From assembly GCF_018687455.1 (NCBI RefSeq), contig NZ_CP061291.1:1178001-1242000 (forward strand): 64,000 nt of DNA, written 5' to 3'. The DNA is from Polynucleobacter sp. TSB-Sco08W16 (GTDB taxonomy: Bacteria > Pseudomonadota > Gammaproteobacteria > Burkholderiales > Burkholderiaceae). How positions within the stretch are numbered: position 1 is the stretch's first letter; each line of letters begins with the position of its first letter. Positions 45,401 through 54,164 of the stretch are shown one piece after another. Below the pieces are notes generated by a model, which searched no databases, was not told where the DNA came from, and saw nothing but the letters and a program-made list of their open reading frames with translations. Position numbers and translations under genes: made by a program.

Positions 45401-46663
45401 ATGCAATTAACTGAACTCAAAGTCCTCCACGTATCCGCTCTGCTTGAAATGGCAGCTAGCTTGGAGATTGAAAACACCCAACGGATGCGCAAACAAGAAC
45501 TGATGTTTGCCATTCTGAAGAAGCGTGCGAAAGCGGGTGAAACTGTTTTCGGTGACGGCACTTTGGAAGTCTTGCCTGACGGCTTTGGTTTCTTGCGCTC
45601 TCCTGAGGCCTCTTATATGGCTTCACCAGATGATATTTATATCTCCCCTGCGCAGATTCGTCGCTTTAACTTACATACTGGTGACAGCGTGGAAGGTGAA
45701 GTGCGTACCCCTAAAGATGGTGAGCGTTACTTTGCATTAGTAAAGGTAGACAAGATCAATGGTTTGGCTCCTGAGGCCCTCAAGAACCGCATCATGTTTG
45801 AGAACTTAACGCCTTTGCACCCAAACCGCGTGATCAGCCTCGAACGCGATATCAAAGCCGAAGAGAATTTGACTGGCCGCATCATCGACATGATCTCCCC
45901 TATTGGTTACGGCCAACGCGGCTTGATCGTGGCATCACCTAAGTCTGGTAAGACAGTGATGATGCAGCACATTGCACACGCGATTGCAGCCAACAATCCT
46001 GAAGCTATTCTCATTGTGTTACTCGTTGATGAGCGCCCTGAAGAAGTGACTGAGATGCAACGTTCCGTGCGCGGTGAAGTTGTGGCCTCGACTTTTGATG
46101 AGCCTGCTGTACGTCACGTGCAAGTTGCCGAGATGGTAATTGAAAAAGCAAAACGCTTGGTAGAGATGGGTAAAGATGTCATCATCTTGCTTGACTCGAT
46201 TACCCGTTTGGCACGCGCCTACAACACGGTTGTTCCTTCATCAGGCAAAGTGCTTTCTGGTGGTGTGGATGCCAATGCATTGCAACGCCCAAAACGCTTC
46301 TTTGGTGCAGCTCGTAATATTGAAGAAGGTGGCTCATTAACCATCATCGCTACTGCCCTGATTGAAACTGGTAGCCGTATGGATGACCTCATTTATGAAG
46401 AGTTCAAAGGTACCGGCAACATGGAAGTTCACCTTGAGCGTCGTTTGGCTGAGCGTCGTGTTTACCCATCGATTAACCTCAATAAGTCTGGCACCCGTCG
46501 TGAAGAGCTCTTGGTTAAAGCAGAGAATCTCCAGAAGATCTGGGTATTGCGTAAATTGCTGGCCGATATGGACGATATCGAGGCGATGAACTTCATCGTA
46601 GACAAGCTTAAATCGACCAAAAACAACGGCGAATTCTTCGACCTAATGCGTCGCGGAGGCTAA
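45401..46663 (+). CDS. rho: transcription termination factor Rho
   Basis: Hexameric RNA-dependent ATPase. The 420 residues contain the N-terminal RNA-binding domain (TLEVLPDGFGFLRSP; DIYISPAQIRRFNL), Walker A ASPKSGKT, Walker B VIILLDSITRLARAYN, the Q-loop PSSGKVLSGGVD and the R-loop/secondary site (GGSLTIIATALIETGSRMDD). Length and sequence are typical. The ATG has only a weak ribosome site (GAGAA). Confidence 0.98.
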   Translation: MQLTELKVLHVSALLEMAASLEIENTQRMRKQELMFAILKKRAKAGETVFGDGTLEVLPDGFGFLRSPEASYMASPDDIYISPAQIRRFNLHTGDSVEGEVRTPKDGERYFALVKVDKINGLAPEALKNRIMFENLTPLHPNRVISLERDIKAEENLTGRIIDMISPIGYGQRGLIVASPKSGKTVMMQHIAHAIAANNPEAILIVLLVDERPEEVTEMQRSVRGEVVASTFDEPAVRHVQVAEMVIEKAKRLVEMGKDVIILLDSITRLARAYNTVVPSSGKVLSGGVDANALQRPKRFFGAARNIEEGGSLTIIATALIETGSRMDDLIYEEFKGTGNMEVHLERRLAERRVYPSINLNKSGTRREELLVKAENLQKIWVLRKLLADMDDIEAMNFIVDKLKSTKNNGEFFDLMRRGG

Positions 46664-46669
46664 TTTAGA

Positions 46670-46704
46670 GGTCTAGAGGGCTGTTTTAGCCCTTTTTAGA
46701 CCCT
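46670..46704 (+). terminator. intrinsic terminator after rho
   Basis: GGGCT / AGCCC with a GTTTT loop and TTTTT after it, nested in a wider GGTCTA / TAGACC stem, just after the rho stop. Confidence 0.85.
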
Positions 46705-46829
46705 AAAGATGCGCTTTGTTGTTGATTTCATGGCATAATTTCGCCTTTGTTGCACCAATTATTGCTTTTAACTTGGGTAAGTATTTAGGTTGTTTTAACT
46801 TAAACGGCTACCCGCTCATAGGACTCAAA

Positions 46830-47177
46830 ATGAAACCTGGCATTCACCCCGAATATCGTGAAATCGTCTTTGTAGACGTTTCCAATAACTTCAGCTTCAA
46901 GACTCGCTCCACAATGTCTACTAAAGAGACAATCAAGTGGGAAGATGGCAATGAGTATCCATTAGCCAAGATCGAGACTTCATCTGAATCACACCCTTTC
47001 TACACTGGTACCCAGAAAATCATGGATACCGCTGGTCGTGTTGAGAAATTCCGTCAGAAATTCGGTACCAAAGCAGTTGCTAAGGCTTCCGGAGATGGCG
47101 CTGCTAAAACAGCTGAGAAAAAAGCTGCTGCAGCAGAAGCTAAAGCTGCTGAAAAGCCAGCTAAGAAGAAGGCTTAA
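46830..47177 (+). CDS. rpmE2: 50S ribosomal protein L31, type B, with extended tail
   Basis: The 115 residues start MKPGIHPEYREIVFVD and lack the zinc cysteines of type A L31, so this is the zinc-free paralogue. The globular core ends near residue 87 (EKFRQKFG); an Ala/Lys-rich tail of about 28 residues follows, longer than the usual 86-90 total. ATG 46830 has AGGA upstream; the open frame to 46716 is upstream sequence, not coding. A terminator follows. Confidence 0.94.
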   Translation: MKPGIHPEYREIVFVDVSNNFSFKTRSTMSTKETIKWEDGNEYPLAKIETSSESHPFYTGTQKIMDTAGRVEKFRQKFGTKAVAKASGDGAAKTAEKKAAAAEAKAAEKPAKKKA

Positions 47178-47227
47178 TACACCTTATATTCGCAGGGTAT
47201 GGAAATGCCCTTCTCTGCGAGATAATC

Positions 47228-47253
47228 AAGGCAGCGTTTGCTGCCTTTTTTAT
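47228..47253 (+). terminator. intrinsic terminator after rpmE2
   Basis: Perfect 8-base arms AAGGCAGC / GCTGCCTT with a GTTT loop and a T-run, 50 bases after the rpmE2 stop. Confidence 0.9.
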
Positions 47254-47278
47254 TGTTTGTTTTACTTAACTTAAGTTC

Positions 47279-48997
47279 ATGGTCAAACTCACCGCCGCCG
47301 CTACTAAATCAATTCCGCGCATTATTATTTTTGCGCTGACATTGGTTTATGGTTTTGCCGGTTTGTTCTTTCGCGACCCTTGGAAGAATGAGGATGCGAT
47401 TGGCTTTGGCGGCATGTGGAGCTTATTCCGTGGTAGTTCCATTGATTGGCTCGTTCCCCACTTAGCTGGTCGCGATATTTCCTTAGGTACTCCACTCCCT
47501 TATTGGATGGGCGCCACTCTGATTAAGTTATTTGGCGGCTTCATTGGCGCTGCCAATGCTGCACGTTTGTATTCTGCAATTTGCTTCTTTGCAGCAGCCC
47601 TAGCGATTTGGTACACCACTTATTTATTAGGTCGTCGTCGTGAAGTGCAACCAATGGCATTGGCTGTTGGTGGCCAGCCAGATATGAAGAGCTATGGTAT
47701 GACCCTGGCTGATGGCGCACTTCTCATCTTCTTAGCTTGCGTCGGTCTTGCACAGCGCGCTCATGAAACTACGCCTATGATGGCGCAACTCATGGGCATC
47801 AGCATCGTGCTCTACGGCACAGTGCGCGGCTTAGACAAGCCGTGGCAAGGTGGTTTGTGGACCGGCCTTGGTATTGCGATTGTGGCACTCTCTAGCAACC
47901 TGACTTTAAGCCTCATCATTGTTACCTCCACCATCATCGCCGTCATTGCAAGTAACGCAAAACTCCGTTTTCGCTGGACCTTAGCGAGCACTGTTTTAGG
48001 TTTAATCGGTTTTGCAGTATGGCCAGCGCTTTGGTATCTCGCCGATCTGCCGATTGGATGGCGTCATATCGCTGAAGAAGGTTGGCGCAATATGCCGGAG
48101 ATGCGCTCCGCCCCTTCAATTGAGTCCTTGGGATTCTTGAGTGTGAACTTTTGGGCCTATGCCTGGCCAGTGTGGCCCTTAGCAATCATTTCCTTAGCTC
48201 ACTGGGGTCGCGCTAAATCTGCTGGCGCTTGGAGAGCCCCTCATCTTTGCATTCCACTCAGTCTATTTATTGGTAGCTTAATTTATGTGCTGTTTCGCTT
48301 TGAGGCAAATGAGCATGACCTGATGATCCTCATTCCAAGTCTCTCGATTATTGCCGCCTTTAGCTTGCCGATCCTCAAGCGCAGCGTCATTAGTTTTATT
48401 GATTGGTTTGCCATGTTTAGCTTTACGCTCATTGCGCTGGCTATTTGGATTATCTGGTTGGCCAAAGTGACTGGTTATCCAGAAACTACCGCAGCCAATA
48501 TTGCTCGACTACTCCCTGGCTTTGAAGGTCAATTTAATTGGCTTGCTTTTATCGTAGCGCTAGCGATTACGGGTGTCTGGCTCTCCGTTGTTCGCTGGAG
48601 AACTTCACGCGCCCCTAAGGAAATCTGGCGTTGCTTAATTATTTCCGCTTCAGGTACAACTTTAATGTGGGTATTGCTGATGACCTTGTGGCTGCCAACA
48701 ATTAACTACGCCAAAACATATCGCATTGTTTCTGCACGCCTCTCGCAAGTGGTTCCTCCTGGCGGCGGGTGCATCAACACAAGCAATATCGGTCCTGCAC
48801 AGCTAGCATCATTTGATTACTTCACTAAGTTGACTTTGCGTGATGATCCTAGTTGCCCTTGGATGCTGACGCATAACCAATCAGAAGCACAAGCTTACGC
48901 ACAACTGAATAATAAAAAGCTGCATCTCTTATGGGAAGATCGTCGTGCTGCTGACCGAGATGAGCGCTTACGACTTTACGAAGTAACTTCGGAATAA
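47279..48997 (+). CDS. GT-C (PMT/ArnT-like) glycosyltransferase, membrane
   Basis: The 572 residues form at least ten hydrophobic helices. The first loop carries FFRDPWKNEDAIGFGGMW, the acidic DPW-x-x-E/D site of lipid-linked sugar transferases such as ArnT, and the second loop has GTPLPYWMGA. It ends in a small soluble periplasmic domain (about 500-572) with two cysteines (GGGCINTS; DPSCPWML) that could pair. It starts 102 bases after rpmE2 and precedes a MATE gene by four bases, so both form an operon. Sugar donor and acceptor are unknown. Confidence 0.82.
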   Translation: MVKLTAAATKSIPRIIIFALTLVYGFAGLFFRDPWKNEDAIGFGGMWSLFRGSSIDWLVPHLAGRDISLGTPLPYWMGATLIKLFGGFIGAANAARLYSAICFFAAALAIWYTTYLLGRRREVQPMALAVGGQPDMKSYGMTLADGALLIFLACVGLAQRAHETTPMMAQLMGISIVLYGTVRGLDKPWQGGLWTGLGIAIVALSSNLTLSLIIVTSTIIAVIASNAKLRFRWTLASTVLGLIGFAVWPALWYLADLPIGWRHIAEEGWRNMPEMRSAPSIESLGFLSVNFWAYAWPVWPLAIISLAHWGRAKSAGAWRAPHLCIPLSLFIGSLIYVLFRFEANEHDLMILIPSLSIIAAFSLPILKRSVISFIDWFAMFSFTLIALAIWIIWLAKVTGYPETTAANIARLLPGFEGQFNWLAFIVALAITGVWLSVVRWRTSRAPKEIWRCLIISASGTTLMWVLLMTLWLPTINYAKTYRIVSARLSQVVPPGGGCINTSNIGPAQLASFDYFTKLTLRDDPSCPWMLTHNQSEAQAYAQLNNKKLHLLWEDRRAADRDERLRLYEVTSE

Positions 48998-49001
48998 AGG
49001 C

Positions 49002-50393
49002 GTGTTGCACTTTAAGCTATCGCGCCTGCGCGAAGATATCCCCGCTTTACTGAAGCTTGCTGGCCCTTTACTGATTGGTCAATTAGCCGTTATTACTTTC
49101 GGTGTTTTAGATACCGCAATGACTGCGCGCTATTCTGCCGAGGATCTAGCGGCACTAGCAATGGCTTCCGCCATCTTTATTAGCATCTATGTGGGTCTAA
49201 CTGGTGTGGTCTCTGCACTTGCCCCAATCGCCGGCCAACTCTTTGGTGCTAAACGCTATAGCGAAATCGGAGAAGAGGTGCGCCAAGCGACTTGGCTCGC
49301 TTTAGGTCTGACTGTACTTGGGTGTTTTATTTTGCTCAATGCAGATCATTTATTGGCGATCTCACATATGAGTCCAGATATTGAGGGTAAGGCTCGCCTC
49401 TATCTCAATATCTTGGCACTGGGTTTGCCCGCCAGCATGGGTATGCGCGTCTTAATGGCCTTACATAACGCGGTCTCTCGCCCTGCCGTGATCACCATAG
49501 TGCAATTAATTGGCTTAGGGCTCAAACTGCCTTTAAATCTACTCTTTATCTATGGTGGTTTTGGCATCGAAGGTATGGGCGGTCCTGGCTGCGCAGTTGC
49601 CACCGTGATCATTAACTGGTCCTGGCTGCTAATGACACTCAGCTTTGTCTTATTTGATCGCTTTTACCGCTCTTTCAATATTTTTGAGCGTTTTAGCTTG
49701 CCCGATTGGCATCGCATTTGGACTTTGCTCAAGCTAGGCGCTCCTATTGGCTTTAGCTATTTGATTGAAGTGACCTCGTTCACCTTTATGTCATTATTTA
49801 TTGCACGCTTAGGCACTACTGCCCTAGCGGGTCATCAGATTGTGGCAAATATGGGCACTGTGATTTATATGGTGCCACTATCTCTGTCTATTGCAACCAT
49901 GACTTTGGTTTCGCAATCGATTGGTGCCAATAAACCAGAACGTGCTGAAGAGATTGGCTGGTCATCCGTCTTCTTTACAACTACTTTGTGCATCACGATT
50001 GGTATTGCTGTCTGGGTGTTCCGTCTGCAGTTGTTGGATTTATATGATCCACCAGCAGCAGTGAAGGTATTTTCAGTGCCACTCTTTTTGTTCATTGCTT
50101 TTTATCAAGTCTTTGATGCACTACAAGTGACTGCCGCATTTATTCTGCGCGCTTATCGCATTGCGTTTTGGCCAATGCTGATTTACGCAGGATCACTCTG
50201 GGGTGTAGGCCTTGGTGGTGGCTATCTGATGGGCTTTAATGTATTGGGTAATACGCCAACATTTTTGCAAGGTGCAAATGGCTTTTGGGCTGGCAATAGC
50301 ATTAGCCTAGGATTGGCTGCTTGCCTGCTTCTCTACCTCTTTAGAAAAACGGCGGAACGTTATGAAAAAACGCATCCGCCGCTTGAGACTTAG
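49002..50393 (+). CDS. MATE family multidrug exporter
   Basis: The 463 residues have about twelve helices arranged as two MATE halves. Motifs include PLLIGQLAVITFGVLDTAMTARYS at the start, GVVSALAPIAGQLFGAKRY and, in the second half, LSIATMTLVSQSIGANKPERAEE. It is NorM-like, coupling to Na+ or H+. The start is GTG 49002 with a TTG three bases later; AAAGG sits immediately before. The upstream gene is the glycosyltransferase. Confidence 0.92.
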   Translation: MLHFKLSRLREDIPALLKLAGPLLIGQLAVITFGVLDTAMTARYSAEDLAALAMASAIFISIYVGLTGVVSALAPIAGQLFGAKRYSEIGEEVRQATWLALGLTVLGCFILLNADHLLAISHMSPDIEGKARLYLNILALGLPASMGMRVLMALHNAVSRPAVITIVQLIGLGLKLPLNLLFIYGGFGIEGMGGPGCAVATVIINWSWLLMTLSFVLFDRFYRSFNIFERFSLPDWHRIWTLLKLGAPIGFSYLIEVTSFTFMSLFIARLGTTALAGHQIVANMGTVIYMVPLSLSIATMTLVSQSIGANKPERAEEIGWSSVFFTTTLCITIGIAVWVFRLQLLDLYDPPAAVKVFSVPLFLFIAFYQVFDALQVTAAFILRAYRIAFWPMLIYAGSLWGVGLGGGYLMGFNVLGNTPTFLQGANGFWAGNSISLGLAACLLLYLFRKTAERYEKTHPPLET

Positions 50394-50408
50394 AGAGCTG
50401 ATTCTGTC

Positions 50409-50870
50409 TTAGCGATAGCTTGGGCCTGGAACAGGTGTCGCATAGCTAGGAACCTGATTACCCTTGGAGTACATGCACTGTTGATAGGCGATGTTGTATT
50501 GGTTCTGCGCTTGATTTTCTTTTCCGGATGCATTCATAGCCCCAATTGCAGCGCCACCCAATAAACCGACTCCAGCACCTGTACCAACACCGGTATGACT
50601 GCCGCCGCCAATCACTGCGCCAGCAGCCGCGCCCAGAGCAGCAGCCACAGCAGCACTAGTAACACCCTCTTTTAGCGCTGCATTACTAGTGTCTTTCACT
50701 GCATTGGCAGCGAACTCACGACATACCTGATCTTCTTTTTGGAACACCTCAAATGGTTTTCCATCGCGCGGCATGATAGCCACTGTCGGACCGGTTGGTG
50801 CAGATACGCAAGCAGTTAATGATGCAAGAACGGATGCAGTCAATACTGCAGTGCGAGCAAATCGTTTCAT
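50409..50870 (-). CDS. glycine-zipper lipoprotein
   Basis: The 153 residues begin with a lipoprotein signal ending LTAC. The middle is a YMGG-type glycine zipper (AAALGAAAGAVIGGGSHTGVGTGAGVGLLGG) that can insert into membranes, followed by NQYNIAYQQCMYSKG. Two further cysteines (DQVCREF and QQCMYS) probably form a disulfide. Envelope-stabilising roles are known for glycine-zipper proteins; none is assigned here. It follows the 50918 gene by 47 bp. Confidence 0.8.
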   Translation of the reverse strand: MKRFARTAVLTASVLASLTACVSAPTGPTVAIMPRDGKPFEVFQKEDQVCREFAANAVKDTSNAALKEGVTSAAVAAALGAAAGAVIGGGSHTGVGTGAGVGLLGGAAIGAMNASGKENQAQNQYNIAYQQCMYSKGNQVPSYATPVPGPSYR

Positions 50871-50917
50871 ATCTAATCCTTTATTACCCTGAATAATTAT
50901 TCTGAACTTCTGGAAGT

Positions 50918-51373
50918 TTAGTGCTGCGGGCCTCTAGGCTGTGCATTACTTGTGGGTGGCGTTGCAGGCTGCGCTTGCCATCCAGAAGGGCACTCTTGTG
51001 CATAAGGGAAATATTTTCCACTAGCTTGGCAGTAATACCAAACTGCAGGCTGAGGCTGAGCTGCCAAGACCATCGGTTGTGGAGGGGGCATATAAACAAC
51101 TGGAGGTGCATATGCTACTGGTGGAGCATAGTAACCAGCATAAGGACCGTAATAAGCCCCGCCGTATGCCCAATTACCACGCCATCCTGGGCCCCAACCA
51201 TGACCCCAACCTCCACCATAAGGCCCATAGGCCGCTGGACGCCAACCACCACCGTAGCCACCCCCCACCGAAACATTCCAGCCCACATTACCCGCTTGGG
51301 CAATCACCGGTGAGGTGGCTAATAAAGCCACTAAGGCAACACCTAAGATGCTGAATTTATTGATTTGTTTCAT
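50918..51373 (-). CDS. secreted Gly/Tyr/Pro-rich protein with C-x14-C motif
   Basis: The 151 residues have a signal peptide (ILGVALVALLATSPVIAQA), a Gly/Tyr/Trp-rich stretch (about 30-75), a Pro/Tyr-rich linker, and the folded end WYYCQASGKYFPYAQECPSGW, a two-cysteine motif seen in many small proteobacterial exported proteins. Start at ATG 51373 is chosen because GGGGG lies six bases upstream and the signal peptide begins there; the open frame extends to 51445. Function unknown. Confidence 0.72.
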   Translation of the reverse strand: MKQINKFSILGVALVALLATSPVIAQAGNVGWNVSVGGGYGGGWRPAAYGPYGGGWGHGWGPGWRGNWAYGGAYYGPYAGYYAPPVAYAPPVVYMPPPQPMVLAAQPQPAVWYYCQASGKYFPYAQECPSGWQAQPATPPTSNAQPRGPQH

Positions 51374-51511
51374 GATCGACCCCCATATATTTGGTCTTTT
51401 ACTACCTTCAATTTCTATTCTAGTTTTTTCTAGTATTACTATCAATAACGCCTCAAATACAACTAGGCTGACAAGAAAATGACTTATTTATTAAAGCTAT
51501 TAGTGGCCTGC

Positions 51512-52522
51512 CTATTGCTCTAATTTTGCGCCTGACTGCAATACCACCCTACTCCACTTTGCAGATTCTTGCGCGATTAGCTTGGAGAGTTCTTTGGGGC
51601 TTCCTGGGTTGGGCTCCAAGCCTCCAGCCAGGAGTCGAGCTTTAACGTCTGGGTTATTTAAAGTGCGGCGCGTTAATTGATTCAAGCGCTTCTGAATTGA
51701 GGGTGGCAAATTAGCTGGTGCCATTAATGAAAACCAAGAAATTGCCTCAAATCCTGGCAGACCTTGCTCAGCAAATGTTGGAATCTCAGGTGCGGCATGC
51801 GAACGCTTTAAAGTAGTTACCCCTAAAGCTTGTACTTCACCGGCTTTAATTAAGGGCAAGGAAGAAGATAGGTTATCAAAGAGCATGGAGATGCGACCAC
51901 TTACTAAATCGGGTAGTGATTGAGCGCGCCCTTTATAAGGAATATGCCGAATTTGTATACCAGCCATCTCTTTAAATAATTCACCTGACATGTGCAATGA
52001 AGTGCCTACGCCAGAAGAGCCAAAAGTCAGTTGATTCGGTTTAGCTTTGGCAAGTTGAATGAGCTCATGCAAACTATTCACGCCGAGTTGTTTATTGACA
52101 ATCAGCACATTGGGAGTGCTTGCCAGAAAACTAATGGGTGTGAAATCGTTGATAGGATCAAAAGATATCTTTTCATAGAGGGCACCATTGATCGCATGAA
52201 TGCCAACCGTACCGATGAGGAGCGTATAGCCATCTGGTTCACTCTTAGCAACGATATCTGCGCCAATGTTGCCACCATAACCTGGACGGTTTTCTACAAG
52301 TACAGGGACGCCTAAACTTTGTTGCCAGCTTTCAGCAAGCACGCGAGCCAAAATATCGGGCGCACCACCCGGGGTAAAACTCACGATGATCCGAATTGCT
52401 TGCTTTGGCCAGCTGTTATTGGCACTGCTCTTTGTGAGAGCCTGGGCTTGGGCTGTTAGCATCGTGACGCTGAGGAACAATACTAGAAGTAGGCGCTTAG
52501 CCATCCGCGAAACCCGCATCAT
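51512..52522 (-). CDS. Bug-family (TctC) periplasmic binding protein
   Basis: About 336 residues with a signal peptide (LLLVLFLSVTMLTAQAQA) and TctC landmarks: WPKQAIRIIVSFTPGGAPDILAR, GVPVLVENRPGYGG, IVAKSEPDGYTL, FGSSGVGTSLHMSGE and HIPYKGRAQSLPDL. ATG 52522 has GGGAT six bases upstream; ATG 52519 and 52504 are alternatives. It is 34 bp after dsbB and may share its transcript. Ligand unknown. Confidence 0.92.
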   Translation of the reverse strand: MMRVSRMAKRLLLVLFLSVTMLTAQAQALTKSSANNSWPKQAIRIIVSFTPGGAPDILARVLAESWQQSLGVPVLVENRPGYGGNIGADIVAKSEPDGYTLLIGTVGIHAINGALYEKISFDPINDFTPISFLASTPNVLIVNKQLGVNSLHELIQLAKAKPNQLTFGSSGVGTSLHMSGELFKEMAGIQIRHIPYKGRAQSLPDLVSGRISMLFDNLSSSLPLIKAGEVQALGVTTLKRSHAAPEIPTFAEQGLPGFEAISWFSLMAPANLPPSIQKRLNQLTRRTLNNPDVKARLLAGGLEPNPGSPKELSKLIAQESAKWSRVVLQSGAKLEQ

Positions 52523-52555
52523 CCAAAATCCCAACAGAGTATTGGGCGGACTACC

Positions 52556-53119
52556 TTAAAAACCAAATCGGGAACGCAACCACAGCCATCCATCATATTT
52601 GACTGGATCATCGGCACAGGGACCAATACCGCATTCGAGCAAGGTGGATACCAGATTACCCAATACGATCAGAATAAAAATAATGATTAAGGCATTCGCA
52701 AACCACGAACGTGAACGCACTTCGCGATTAGGCAGCATCAATAAGATTGCAATGCCGCCCAATAAGCCCAGATAACCTACAAAGGCCCAGGTATAAAAAT
52801 GCAACTCTAGGAACGTTTTTCCAAATCCTGGATCGCCCGGCAGAATATGCAAGAACACTTGACGTAGTGAAACCATCATCCCTACTAAGCCACCCATGAT
52901 GCCCCAACCATAATGCGCCGAGTGCGCACCACAGCGAATGTTCAAAACTAAGGCCGATCCAATAATGACAAAACCGACTCTTTGCATTAAACAAAGTGGG
53001 CAAGGCAACTCACCAAAATAGAGTTGATCCATAAACGCATATGACAAAGTACCAATGACGGCCAATAAGGCGAACTGATTGCCAAGCGCCGCTAAAGTAG
53101 GAAAGGAATGTTTGCTCAC
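52556..53119 (-). CDS. dsbB: DsbB-family disulfide-forming membrane protein
   Basis: Quinone-linked oxidant of periplasmic DsbA. The 187 residues show five hydrophobic helices rather than four. The first redox pair is C40-P-L-C43 after helix 1. The loop between helices 3 and 4 lacks the second pair; instead C163 and C168 (ECGIGPC) sit in a tail after helix 5, which the positive-inside pattern (NREVRSRSW) places in the periplasm. A small DUF5993-like gene lies six bases upstream. Confidence 0.88.
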   Translation of the reverse strand: MSKHSFPTLAALGNQFALLAVIGTLSYAFMDQLYFGELPCPLCLMQRVGFVIIGSALVLNIRCGAHSAHYGWGIMGGLVGMMVSLRQVFLHILPGDPGFGKTFLELHFYTWAFVGYLGLLGGIAILLMLPNREVRSRSWFANALIIIFILIVLGNLVSTLLECGIGPCADDPVKYDGWLWLRSRFGF

Positions 53120-53125
53120 AATGAA

Positions 53126-53284
53126 TTACAGACTGATGTTGAGGTGATCTGTCGCGTGAAAGCGGAACCAAACCATCAATATGACAACCGTGATGGCCAA
53201 GACAGTGAGACCTGCAAGACGTTTCTCAAACCAGACCAAGACTAGTCCGATAAAAGCCGTCAGAAAAGGTAGGAACATGTACAT
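53126..53284 (-). CDS. DUF5993-like small membrane protein paired with dsbB
   Basis: A 52-residue frame from ATG 53284 (or ATG 53278) to TAA 53126. It begins MYMFLPFLTAFIGLVLVWFE, has a second helix (LTVLAITVVILMVWF) and ends RFHATDHLNISL. Two short helices and the xHATDxLNxS(L/F) ending fit the DUF5993 family, which occurs next to dsbB in other genomes. Its stop is six bases from the dsbB start, so they are one operon. Function unknown; a DsbB helper is a reasonable guess. Confidence 0.7.
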   Translation of the reverse strand: MYMFLPFLTAFIGLVLVWFEKRLAGLTVLAITVVILMVWFRFHATDHLNISL

Positions 53285-53353
53285 AAATGAATTCTAGCGC
53301 AGGACTCCCGGGGATGGGTAAACCAGTAAATTCAGGGCTTAGAAAGTGGTCTT

Positions 53354-54151
53354 ATGTTTAGAATGCCAAGAATGACTAGAAACTCCACCCCGCCCTGCTT
53401 AGACCTCCTTTTTGATGGGCCGATTGCAAGGCTTACCTTTAATAATCCTGCTGCCCGTAACGCCATGACATGGCCGATGTATGAAGAACTCAAAGTCATC
53501 TGTGATTCACTAGCTAGCAATCATGACATTCGTGTAGTGATATTGAGGGGTGCTGGCGATAAAGCATTTGTATCAGGGAGTGATATCGAGCAGTTTGTGG
53601 CAATGAAAAAAGATGAGGCCTATGAAGTGGCTGTCGACCACATCTTTAGTTCATTACAACTATTACCTATGCCTACGATTGCGTTGATCGAAGGCTTGGC
53701 GGTGGGTAGTGGCCTTCTGATTGCGACAGCTTGTGATTTTCGCATCTCTACACCTGAAGCACGCTTTGGCATTCCAGTTGCACGCACCTTAGGAAACTGT
53801 TTATCACCAAGCAATCTAGCTTGGATTGGTGCGCACCTAGGCATTCCGATGGTGAAAAAAATGTTGCTGACAAGTGAACTCATCAAAGCACCAGAGTTAC
53901 TCGCAACAGGCTATCTTTATGAAACAGTGGATGCTCAGAACATCACCAGTGCCGCAGATGCTCTAGCCCATAAGCTAGCAGCTCTTGCACCGATTACTCA
54001 AAAAGCAAGCAAGTTAACCATCGCGCGTTTGTTGCAGAACAATCTGCCTGACTGCAGTGATCTCATGCGTGAGACCTATAACAGTCAGGACTTTAAGGAA
54101 GGCGTGAATGCCTTCTTGGAAGGGCGCCCACCGAAGTGGTTGGGCAAGTAA
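53354..54151 (+). CDS. enoyl-CoA hydratase/isomerase family protein
   Basis: Crotonase-fold protein of 265 residues. Seen are LTFNNPAARNAMTWPMY, the oxyanion-hole segment GAGDKAFVSGSDIEQF, and IEGLAVGSGLLIATACDFRIST followed by FGIPVARTLGNCLS. One of the two glutamates of classic hydratases appears replaced near LAVGSG, so the exact reaction cannot be named. The first ATG (53354) has a weak ribosome site and in-frame ATGs at 53363 and 53372 are alternatives. It converges with the FAH gene 54165. Confidence 0.85.
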   Translation: MFRMPRMTRNSTPPCLDLLFDGPIARLTFNNPAARNAMTWPMYEELKVICDSLASNHDIRVVILRGAGDKAFVSGSDIEQFVAMKKDEAYEVAVDHIFSSLQLLPMPTIALIEGLAVGSGLLIATACDFRISTPEARFGIPVARTLGNCLSPSNLAWIGAHLGIPMVKKMLLTSELIKAPELLATGYLYETVDAQNITSAADALAHKLAALAPITQKASKLTIARLLQNNLPDCSDLMRETYNSQDFKEGVNAFLEGRPPKWLGK

Positions 54152-54164
54152 GATTTAAGTGGTA

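Noticed and set aside
50921..51354. Plus-strand frames opposite the Gly/Tyr-rich secreted protein
   Set aside because: Repetitive glycine codons on the minus strand create open Pro/Thr/His-rich frames on the other strand; no ribosome site.
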